DNA of 64,000 nucleotides from Sporichthyaceae bacterium (GTDB taxonomy: Bacteria > Actinomycetota > Actinomycetes > Sporichthyales > Sporichthyaceae). Position numbers and translations under genes: made by a program. The stretch is from the NCBI GenBank assembly GCA_036269075.1, contig DATASX010000069.1, positions 1 through 64,000 of the forward strand, written 5' to 3'. Position 1 is the stretch's first letter; the number at the start of each line of letters is the position of its first letter. Positions 32,512-39,355 of the stretch are shown here, piece after piece. Below the pieces are notes generated by a model. The model searched no databases. It worked only from the letters and a program-made list of their open reading frames with translations, and had not been told where the DNA came from.

Positions 32512-32590
32512 GAAACTAGCTCCGTGCCCTGCGGCAGGCTGCCGTCGGTCAACATCTGAATTCGATCCTCAACGACAGGCTGAACTCGGG

Positions 32591-33091
32591 ATGGTGCACA
32601 TGGAATCCGACGTCGACCCGATCGAGTGGTCGAGGCGTCGGTGGCAACAGGGTCGGCAACCTGACGCCGAGCGGTTCGCCGCCATGGCGGCGATCCTGCG
32701 CACCCATCAGACCGTCTGCGCCGGACTGGATCGTGCCCTCAAGGACTACGACATCAGCCGCACCGCCTACCTGATCCTGTCCACGCTCTACGTGAGCCGC
32801 CAGAGCAGTCTGCGCCTCGGGCAGATCAGCAAGCACCTCATGGTCCACCCCACCACCATCACCCTGGCGATCGACCAGTTGGAGAAGCGCGGTCTGGTCA
32901 CCCGTGGCCCGGACCCGAGCGACCGGCGGACCATCATGGCGACCCTGACCAAGAAGGGGACACAGGCCCTCGAGGACGCCAACCGTGGCCTGGCCGACGT
33001 CGGTTACGGACTGGACGGCGTGACCGAGTCCTTGGCCATCACCCTCACCGAGATCCTGCGTCAGGTCCGCGAGCGCCTCGGCGACTCCTGA
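32591..33091 (+). CDS. MarR-family regulator, paralogue 3
   Basis: The product is 166 residues, or 163 if ATG 32600 is used, which aligns better with paralogue 2. The recognition segment is QISKHLMVHPTTITLAIDQLEKRG with the wing DRRTIMATLTKKG. It sits 79 bp after paralogue 2 and upstream of palindromic elements before the binding-lipoprotein gene. The tandem pair suggests duplication, with each copy perhaps sensing a different CoA thioester. Confidence 0.92.
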   Translation: MVHMESDVDPIEWSRRRWQQGRQPDAERFAAMAAILRTHQTVCAGLDRALKDYDISRTAYLILSTLYVSRQSSLRLGQISKHLMVHPTTITLAIDQLEKRGLVTRGPDPSDRRTIMATLTKKGTQALEDANRGLADVGYGLDGVTESLAITLTEILRQVRERLGDS

Positions 33092-33124
33092 GTCCAGATC
33101 GCTGCGCCCTTCTCGTTCCGAAGT

Positions 33125-33140
33125 CGTCTAATTCTAGACG
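33125..33140. promoter_or_regulatory. Palindrome CGTCTA-N4-TAGACG (site h1)
   Basis: CGTCTA and TAGACG form a perfect 6+6 inverted repeat with four bases between. It lies 35 bases after the third MarR gene. It is one of the clearest versions of the GTCTA/TAGAC half-site seen across the block and is a candidate operator for the downstream lipoprotein gene. The 346 bases of 33092-33437 otherwise show no gene. Confidence 0.5.
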
Positions 33141-33241
33141 TCTTGTCGGGGCCTGATCGAGCGCAGCTCGCCCCCCGCATCAGGTATTCGATCGACCACT
33201 GCGCGGGACCAGGAGGGTTCAGCCAATCGCGACCGCGCTCA

Positions 33242-33279
33242 CACAAAAAAGAGATCCTCTAGTACTAGACTTCTTTGTG
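33242..33279. promoter_or_regulatory. Composite palindrome around TCTAGTACTAGA (site h2)
   Basis: TCTAGTACTAGA at 33258-33269 is a perfect 12-base palindrome. It is flanked by CACAAAAAAG (33242-33251) and CTTCTTTGTG (33270-33279), inverted copies with one mismatch. The element lies about 160-195 bases before the binding-lipoprotein start. It may be a double operator or a transcribed hairpin. Confidence 0.55.
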
Positions 33280-33437
33280 ACTGGGGACATATCGTCCTGC
33301 ACAAGCCGTCGGACGCTCCCAGGCCCCAGCAAAGTGGCAACCCGGGGGTACCCCGAGCCCTGGCGGTCATCGCACGGCCAGAGCGAGCGGACGTCCCGTG
33401 CCGCTCGGTCGCGCCGGTTACCCCAGGAGGGCGCTAG

Positions 33438-35066
33438 ATGCGCGGAATCAAGGACAGAAAGCTCGTGACGGCAGTACCCGTTGCGGCGAGCCTGGCGCTG
33501 GTGCTCGCGGCATGCGGAAGTGGCGGATCCAGCAGCACAGCAGTGGCCCAGCAACCCGCGGTCCCGGCCCCGGCAGCGGCCGCAGCCCCGGCGGCGGCAT
33601 CGGCCTCGGTGGCGACGAACACGGCCGACTCGGCGCCTGCGCCTGCGGCAGGGGCAGTCGCCGCAAAGCCCGCGGCTGTGGTCAAGACAGCAGCGGTCGC
33701 CGCGCCGGCGGCGCTGAAGGCACATGCGCAGGCCCAGAGCGCCGCAGCCCCGGCAGCGGAAAAGGCGGCTGCGAAGCCTGCTGAAGCTCACGGATCAGCG
33801 ACCGGCGGGACCGTGGCCGGCGAGAACGGCAACACCCTGCACGCCCTGGACACCGGCGGGGCCGTGGCCGCCAACCAGAAGATTGCAGACTCCAAGGGTG
33901 GCGCCACGGACGTCGGCGTCACCAAGGACGGGATCCACATGGGCACGGTGTCCATGCACGGCATGGCATTGGGCAATGTCCTGATCGAACCGATCGTGCG
34001 CGGCATCCGTGCCGAGTTCGAGTCCGAGAACGACCGCGGCGGCATCCTCGGCCGGCGGTTGTCCCTGACCGACTGCGACGACGGGCCCGGTGAGGTCTCG
34101 CGGACGAAGGCCTGCATCAAGAAGCTCGCGACCGTCGACAAGGTCTTCGGATTGTTGAACATCACCTCATGGGGCGCGGCGTCCTCCCACGACGACCTGG
34201 CTCAGTACCACATGCCGTCGATCGGTCAGTGGGCCTACTCGCAGACCGAGTGGCAGGACCCGTTCATGTTCCCCACCCACATGTCGATGATCCACGAGGC
34301 GATGGCCGGTGCTCACTGGGCAGTGAACGTCATCAAGCCCAAGACCTACGGCCTGATCTGCCTCACCAGCCCGGAGATGCAGCTGGCCTGCAACGAGGTC
34401 CAGCGGGTCATGGACGCCTCGGGCGCCAAGATGGTCAAGCGAGCCGACGTCTCGATCTCGGAAACCTCGATGAGCGCGTACGTGCTGGCGTTCCGGGCCG
34501 CGAACCCGGAGCACATCATCCACTACGTGATCAACCCGGCCACGATGGCGAAGTTCATCGTCGAGGCCGCCCAGCAGGGCTACTACCCGCCGAAAGGCAT
34601 CTCCGGCAACCACCTGGCCGCCGAGGTTCTCGGCCAGATCTTCGGCCAATGGCCGGTCGGTCGTTACTGGACCAACACCACGTACAAGCTGTGGGGCCCG
34701 GAGTTCACGGCGACGATGAACAAGTACGCCCGAGGCAACACCGGCGTGAATCACCACATCGTGCAGTCGACCTACGTCGGCGCGCAGATCATGGCTCAGG
34801 CCGCCCGGGCCGTGGGGCCGAACCTCACGCGCGACCGACTGATCGCCGAACTCGGGAACGGCGATGTCTACCGTTCCGAGGCCGCCATGGATCAGCGGTT
34901 CTCCTACACCCCGGCCGAACGCGGCGGCAACTGGTCCCACGACATGGGTCAGGGCCGGGAGTTCATGTACAAGTACACGAGCGAGAACACCACCTCGAAC
35001 CCGGACGGTTCGCCGAACGGCTTCGCGCCGGACTCGTCGCAGTTCGTTATCTATACCTGGAAGTAA
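33438..35066 (+). CDS. LivK-type (Peripla_BP_6) ligand-binding lipoprotein with Ala/Pro-rich linker
   Basis: The product is 542 residues. The lipobox LVLAACG is near residues 21-27, so it should be anchored outside the membrane. Residues about 28-120 are almost only Ala, Pro, Val, Ser and Lys, a flexible spacer. Residues about 155-540 follow the branched-chain amino-acid receptor fold (GTVSMHGMALGNVL, GGILGRRLSLTDCDDG, TYVGAQIMAQA). No Liv-type permease or ATPase gene is nearby. It may deliver a pathway substrate to a transporter encoded elsewhere or act as a sensor. GGAGGGC precedes ATG 33438. Confidence 0.88.
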   Translation: MRGIKDRKLVTAVPVAASLALVLAACGSGGSSSTAVAQQPAVPAPAAAAAPAAASASVATNTADSAPAPAAGAVAAKPAAVVKTAAVAAPAALKAHAQAQSAAAPAAEKAAAKPAEAHGSATGGTVAGENGNTLHALDTGGAVAANQKIADSKGGATDVGVTKDGIHMGTVSMHGMALGNVLIEPIVRGIRAEFESENDRGGILGRRLSLTDCDDGPGEVSRTKACIKKLATVDKVFGLLNITSWGAASSHDDLAQYHMPSIGQWAYSQTEWQDPFMFPTHMSMIHEAMAGAHWAVNVIKPKTYGLICLTSPEMQLACNEVQRVMDASGAKMVKRADVSISETSMSAYVLAFRAANPEHIIHYVINPATMAKFIVEAAQQGYYPPKGISGNHLAAEVLGQIFGQWPVGRYWTNTTYKLWGPEFTATMNKYARGNTGVNHHIVQSTYVGAQIMAQAARAVGPNLTRDRLIAELGNGDVYRSEAAMDQRFSYTPAERGGNWSHDMGQGREFMYKYTSENTTSNPDGSPNGFAPDSSQFVIYTWK

Positions 35067-35253
35067 GCCGAGCGGAACGGATGCCGCTCCGGCAGGAGCG
35101 GCGTCCGCTCCCGAGGCGCCTGAACACGTTTGAGCGCGAAGCGCGATACACCTGGAAGTAGTCGGTCCGTCCGCGGAGTCGGGATCCACCGCAGGGGCCG
35201 AGGTCCGGTAGCTGCTCGCACGCCTTTGCGGGCAGTTGCCGGAACAACAAAAC

Positions 35254-35284
35254 AGGACGGCCGCCCACCGGGGGCGGCCGTCCT
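35254..35284. terminator. 13-bp hairpin between convergent genes
   Basis: AGGACGGCCGCCC (35254-35266) and GGGCGGCCGTCCT (35272-35284) are perfect inverted repeats with a five-base loop. On the minus strand the stem is followed by GTTTTGTTGTT, so it should terminate transcripts from the SDR at 35309-36208. It can also stop readthrough from the lipoprotein gene on the plus strand. The 240-base gap also repeats a few bases of the lipoprotein 3' end (ACCTGGAAGTA at 35056 and 35151). Confidence 0.8.
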
Positions 35285-35308
35285 GGCGTTCGGGACCGAG
35301 ATCGAGGA

Positions 35309-36208
35309 TCAGCCGCGTTGTGCCTTGCCGGCAGCCGAAGCGCGCTTGCTGGTCTCGCGGATCTCGGCCCAGTCGTCCGTGCTCAGCGTCGAGAGCCCGG
35401 CGAAAGTGTTCGGACCGGCGAGCATCTGCCCGCCGTCCATCGCGATGGTTTGCCCGGTCAGGTAAGGACAGGCGTCGGAGAGCAGGAACATCATCAGGTT
35501 CGCCAGTTCCTCGACCGTCCCCATTCGCTGCATCGGGATCTGGTCGCACTGGGTGGCGCCCACCGAACTGGAGTCCGTGGGGTTGAGCATCTCCCAGGCG
35601 TAGTCGGTCGGGATCGGCCCGGGAGCGACGGCGTTCACGCGAATCCCGTACCGGGCCCATTCCACGCCCAACGACATCGTCATCGCGTGCACTGCGGCCT
35701 TTCCCATGGCCGACGGCACGACGAAGGCAGATCCGGTCCACACCCAGGTCGTCAAGGTCGAGAGCACCGACCCGGGAAGGCCTTCGGCGATCCACCGACG
35801 CCCCGCGGCAAGTGTGGTGTGGAAGGAGCCCTTCATGACTGTCGAGGAGACCGCGTCGAATGCGTTGGGGGACAGGGTTTCGGTCGGTGCGATGAAGTTG
35901 GCCGCGGCATTGTTCACCACGCCGGTCAGCGGTCCGTGGTCCTGCCACAACTGCTCCATGGCCGCGTCGACGGGGGCACCGTCGCGGACGTCGACGGTCT
36001 GGAAGTGCACGGAGTCCCCGGGCCGGCCCTGACCGATCGCCTCGGCGGCCTGCGCCAGTACCTCCGGGCGGCGACCCCACAGGTGGACCTGGGCGCCGTG
36101 CTCCACCAGTCGCTCGGCGACTCCACGGCCCAGACCGGTGCCTCCACCGGTGACGAGAATTCGCTTGTCTGCAAGCAGATCCGGCGTGTACGGGCTGTGT
36201 GCGGACAT
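35309..36208 (-). CDS. 2,4-dienoyl-CoA reductase-like SDR
   Basis: The product is 299 residues from ATG 36208, preceded by GGGGAAG. TGGGTGLGRG and NNAAANF are present, and the active-site region VVPSAMGKAAVHAMTMSLGVEWA lacks the usual Tyr, as in 2,4-dienoyl-CoA reductases. The C-terminus continues past the common SDR end with about 35 residues. It would reduce conjugated dienoyl-CoA with NADPH, complementing the dienoyl isomerase-like crotonase at 17975. Its promoter region carries a GTCTAG element. Confidence 0.9.
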   Translation of the reverse strand: MSAHSPYTPDLLADKRILVTGGGTGLGRGVAERLVEHGAQVHLWGRRPEVLAQAAEAIGQGRPGDSVHFQTVDVRDGAPVDAAMEQLWQDHGPLTGVVNNAAANFIAPTETLSPNAFDAVSSTVMKGSFHTTLAAGRRWIAEGLPGSVLSTLTTWVWTGSAFVVPSAMGKAAVHAMTMSLGVEWARYGIRVNAVAPGPIPTDYAWEMLNPTDSSSVGATQCDQIPMQRMGTVEELANLMMFLLSDACPYLTGQTIAMDGGQMLAGPNTFAGLSTLSTDDWAEIRETSKRASAAGKAQRG

Positions 36209-36245
36209 GACTTCCCCTCGGGGCTGGGGCCTGGGTCTTCCGAAT

Positions 36246-36275
36246 ATTAGTCTAGTACCCAAAAGTCGAGTATCC
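36246..36275. promoter_or_regulatory. Candidate operator before dienoyl reductase (site i)
   Basis: TTAGTCTAGTACCC and, eleven bases on, GTCGAGTATCCGAT lie 38-67 bases upstream of the minus-strand SDR start at 36208. AGTCTAGTAC is nearly the same as the centre of the inverted repeat at 29460-29504, and CGAGTATC resembles the arm of the site at 12265. It is the last member of this motif family in the window. Confidence 0.5.
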
Positions 36276-36366
36276 GATTACCGGCCCATCCCCGGGAGGT
36301 TCCTGGGGAATCCGAATCGCGCGTAAATCGGGCGCACAGAACCGATTCCTATGTTCTTCACCTAAC

Positions 36367-36393
36367 GCGGCCCACCCGAACAAGGTGGGCCGC
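36367..36393 (+). other. 10-bp perfect hairpin upstream of the small-peptide gene
   Basis: GCGGCCCACC (36367-36376) and GGTGGGCCGC (36384-36393) pair perfectly around a seven-base loop. No T-run follows, so it is not a typical terminator. It probably forms in the 5' leader of the small-peptide transcript. Confidence 0.5.
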
Positions 36394-36425
36394 ATCGACC
36401 CCCCGAGAACACCAGGAGCCTGGCG

Positions 36426-36539
36426 ATGTTCAATCACTTCCCGGTCCGCAGGCACGGCGAGAGTCGGAAGAAGTATGAGGAAGAGGTCGCCGCCTACCGC
36501 CGGTGGCTGCGCCGCCACAAGCGGCGTCACCACCGCTGA
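36426..36539 (+). CDS. Possible 37-residue, very basic peptide
   Basis: The frame ATG 36426 to TGA 36537-36539 encodes 37 residues, of which about half are Arg, Lys or His; the tail is RRWLRRHKRRHHR. AGGAG lies seven bases before the ATG, a near-ideal ribosome site. A hairpin precedes the gene and a strong intrinsic terminator follows it, so it appears to be its own transcription unit. The peptide could bind nucleic acid or membranes. I know no family, and the RNA itself might be the product. Confidence 0.5.
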   Translation: MFNHFPVRRHGESRKKYEEEVAAYRRWLRRHKRRHHR

Positions 36540-36580
36540 ATCGGTGCCTCGTACGAGGCCGACCCGCAGGTTTGTCGCTC

Positions 36581-36621
36581 GGCTCGTGTCCTCCACCGCA
36601 TCGGGTGCGAGGACACGAGCC
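36581..36621 (+). terminator. Intrinsic terminator of the small-peptide unit
   Basis: GGCTCGTGTCCTC (36581-36593) and GAGGACACGAGCC (36609-36621) form a perfect 13-bp stem. The 15-base loop can itself pair CACC with GGTG. GTTTCGTT follows the stem. It lies 41 bases after the small-peptide stop. Confidence 0.75.
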
Positions 36622-36677
36622 GTTTCGTTGCGGCCGGCGGGGCTTGTCCGGCCGGGTTGGCAGGCTTAGGCTCCAGC

Positions 36678-36697
36678 AAAACCATACGTTGATAGGT
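36678..36697. promoter_or_regulatory. CARCGTTWGG-type palindrome before secreted hydrolase
   Basis: AAACCATACGTTGATAGGT lies immediately before ATG 36704. It agrees with the element at 56196-56213 at 14 of 16 core positions and with three further sites in region 4. This distance suggests a repressor site covering the start region, probably of the TetR protein at 48109-48780. Confidence 0.5.
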
Positions 36698-36703
36698 TTC
36701 TGG

Positions 36704-37927
36704 ATGGCTTCGCCGGTGAGGTTCCGCCGAGTACTGGGTCTGGTGGTCGCACTCGCCGTTGCCGCGGTGGCGCCGCCGGCGGTTGCCGCTCGCAGCGACT
36801 CCGGTGCGGTCGCCAACTGTCGCGCGGTTCGAGTCCCTGTCCAGCTGAGCGTCGGCACCCGGGCGGGGTTGTCCGGCGAACTGTGCTCGGCGACGCGCGC
36901 CGTCCCGGCGCTGCAGCGTGCCGTCCAGGTGCTTGTGGCCGGCACCGCCTACGGTCGGTCGTACTGGGATTTCCCCTACCAGCCCGAGAACTACTCCTAT
37001 GTGCGTGCGGCCAACGCCGCGGGTTTCGCGACCTTGAACTTCGACCGCATCGGTATCGGCGAGAGCAGCCGGCCGCCTAGCCCCCAGGTGACGATCCCGT
37101 CCAACGCCGAGACCATCCATCAGGTCATTGCCCAGTTGCGGTCCGGCGCCGTCGACGGAATCACCTACGACCACGTCGTCCTGGTCGGGCATTCCATGGG
37201 TTCGTTGATGGTCTGGTACGAGGCCGCCGAGTACCGGGACGTCGATGCGGTGATCTCCTCGGGGATCCTGCACACGTTCGACGGTCCGGCGGTGGCCCGG
37301 TTCGGCGCGACCTTGTATCCAGCTGCCTTGGATCCTCGCTTCGCCGGAAGGATCACCGACCCCGGCTACCTGACCACGATGCCGGGGACCCGAGCCCAGT
37401 CGTTCTACCACCTCTCGACCGCGGATCCGCGCGTCATCGAGGCGGACGAGCGGCTGAAGGAAACCGCCACCTCGTTCGAGGCCGCGGACGTGTTCGGCCA
37501 GGAATTTCCCGGCACGATCGGCCCGGCGCGCGATCCGGTCTGCTCCGCGGCGGCAGCTCTGTGCGCAGGTGTCGCCGGAACCTTCTGGTACGGGGTAACG
37601 CCGAAGATCGATGTGCCGGTCCTCACCGTCGTCGGCCAGTACGACAACCTGTTGTGCGGTTCGGGGCAACCGAGCCGCTGCGCCGACCTCGGGGCGATCC
37701 GCGCGGACGAGGCCAAGTACTTCAGCGGTTCGACACGTGCTTGCCTTGTGCTGGCGCAGGTTCTCGACTCAGGCCACGACCTGAATCTCCACCGCACCGC
37801 GGGGTCGTGGTTCGCGCTCGCGAATCGGTGGTCGGCGTTCGCGCTCGGGCAATCGAGGCCCGGATCGCGACACGACTGCTGGGGGCCGGCTGCCGGCGTC
37901 GACCGGGGCATCCGGTTCGCGTGGTGA
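36704..37927 (+). CDS. Secreted alpha/beta-hydrolase (esterase/lipase-like)
   Basis: The product is 407 residues with a signal peptide of about 28 residues ending AVAAR. The nucleophile elbow is GHSMG, the acid is probably Asp in VVGQYDNLLCG and the base is His in DSGHDLN. Paired Cys (in CRAV/CSAT and CSAAAALC) suggest disulfides in an exported enzyme. It may release a catabolic substrate from an ester outside the cell. The TetR-type palindrome directly upstream links it to the region 4 pathway. Confidence 0.88.
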   Translation: MASPVRFRRVLGLVVALAVAAVAPPAVAARSDSGAVANCRAVRVPVQLSVGTRAGLSGELCSATRAVPALQRAVQVLVAGTAYGRSYWDFPYQPENYSYVRAANAAGFATLNFDRIGIGESSRPPSPQVTIPSNAETIHQVIAQLRSGAVDGITYDHVVLVGHSMGSLMVWYEAAEYRDVDAVISSGILHTFDGPAVARFGATLYPAALDPRFAGRITDPGYLTTMPGTRAQSFYHLSTADPRVIEADERLKETATSFEAADVFGQEFPGTIGPARDPVCSAAAALCAGVAGTFWYGVTPKIDVPVLTVVGQYDNLLCGSGQPSRCADLGAIRADEAKYFSGSTRACLVLAQVLDSGHDLNLHRTAGSWFALANRWSAFALGQSRPGSRHDCWGPAAGVDRGIRFAW

Positions 37928-37933
37928 CCGGCC

Positions 37934-39355
37934 TCAACCCGGTTGGCCCAGGTGCTCCAGCGCCCGGTGCGCGGCGTGCCAGCCGCACATCCCGTGGGCG
38001 CCGGGCCCGGGGGGCGTGGCGGCCGAGCAGAGGTACATGCCGGGGACGCCCACGTCGTAGGGGTGCAGGCCGGGGCGCGGCCCGAACAGCAGCTGGCCGG
38101 CGCTTTTCGCGCCGGTGAGGATGTCGCCGCCGACGAAGTTGCGGTTGTGGACGGCCATCTCGGTCGGGGTGCGCACCGCGGTGCCCACCACCCGATCCCG
38201 GAATCCCGGGGCGAAGCGTTCGAACTGCGCGATGACCGCCTCGGTGGCGTCGCCCGGGTAGCCGTGCGGGACGTGCGCGTAACTCCACACCGGGTGGACG
38301 TCGCCCACGGACCGGCTCGGGTCGGCGAGGTACTGCTGGCCGACCAGCACGAAGGGGCGCTCCGGCATTCGCCCGGCATGAATGTCGCGCTCGCCGCGGG
38401 CGATCTCGGCGAAGTCCCCGCCGAGGTGGACCGTCCCAGCGCGACGCGCGGCCTGCGCGGTCCACGGCACGCCACCCTCGACGGCGAAGTCGACCTTGAA
38501 CGCGCCCGGACCGCGGCGGAACCGCCGGTACGCGCGGGCGACGCCGGCGGGCATTCGGTCGCCGAGGATCTGCGCCACCGCGGCAGGCGCGAGGTCGAAC
38601 AGAACCAGGTCCGCCGCCGGCAGATCGCCGACCGAGGTGACCTCGCAACCCGTCTCGATCTTCGCCCCGTGTTGCTCGAGCACCGCCGCCAGCGCGTCCC
38701 GGATCGAACGCGACCCACCGGCTGCCACCGCCCAGCCATGCCGGTGACCGGCCGTCAGAATGCCGAGCCCGATGGCCGAGGTGAGCGGGCGGTTCAAGGG
38801 GCGGTAGGCATGCGCGGCCACCCCACCCCACAGGGCCCGCGCGGCCTCGGTGCTGAACCCGCGGGCCAGCATCGTGGCGGGTAACAGGGTGGGCGGTCCG
38901 AACCTGGCCAGCCGCAACGGATGGTGCGGCAGCCGGGTCATCGGCCCGAGGATGTCCTCGGCCAGGTCGTCGTAGCCGGCGGACGTCCGCCGGAACAGCG
39001 CCCGCCACCGACCGCCGTCGCGCCCCAGACCAGCGGCGGTGGTGGCCACCGAGCGATGCAGCGCGGCGGCCGTTCCATCGTCCAACGGGTGCACACAGTC
39101 GATCTCCGGCAGTCGCCAGGACAGGCCGTGCCGCTCGAGTTCCAGGGAGCGCAGCGCCGCCGAGCCCACGGCCATCGGGTGGACCGCGGAGCACTCGTCA
39201 TGCCGCAGGCCGGGCACGATCGCCTCGACCGTACGCGTCCCGCCGCCGACCTCGTCGGCCGCCTCGAGGACGGTGACCGCGACCCCCGCACGGGCCAACA
39301 CAGCGGCGGCGACGAGCCCGTTGGGCCCGCCGCCGACGACGATCGCTGTGCTCAC
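37934..39355 (-). CDS. PYROXD2/phytoene-desaturase-like FAD oxidoreductase
   Basis: The product is 473 residues. The FAD fold is VVGGGPNGLVAAAVLARAG with the following EAADEVGGGTRT, and the C-terminal GMYLCSAATPPGPGAHGMCG matches the PYROXD2/CrtI-like group. Members catalyse flavin-dependent desaturation or oxidation of hydrophobic substrates; few have known reactions. GTG 39355 overlaps the DUF3556 gene stop as GTGA, so the two are coupled. It converges with the secreted hydrolase, seven bases apart. Confidence 0.9.
   Translation of the reverse strand: MSTAIVVGGGPNGLVAAAVLARAGVAVTVLEAADEVGGGTRTVEAIVPGLRHDECSAVHPMAVGSAALRSLELERHGLSWRLPEIDCVHPLDDGTAAALHRSVATTAAGLGRDGGRWRALFRRTSAGYDDLAEDILGPMTRLPHHPLRLARFGPPTLLPATMLARGFSTEAARALWGGVAAHAYRPLNRPLTSAIGLGILTAGHRHGWAVAAGGSRSIRDALAAVLEQHGAKIETGCEVTSVGDLPAADLVLFDLAPAAVAQILGDRMPAGVARAYRRFRRGPGAFKVDFAVEGGVPWTAQAARRAGTVHLGGDFAEIARGERDIHAGRMPERPFVLVGQQYLADPSRSVGDVHPVWSYAHVPHGYPGDATEAVIAQFERFAPGFRDRVVGTAVRTPTEMAVHNRNFVGGDILTGAKSAGQLLFGPRPGLHPYDVGVPGMYLCSAATPPGPGAHGMCGWHAAHRALEHLGQPG

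Noticed and set aside
36823-36842. GGTTCGAGTCCC, identical to the T-loop region of the att-like fragment
   Set aside because: It lies inside the hydrolase coding sequence, has no pairing stem around it and is a common T-arm word; chance match, not the other att end.
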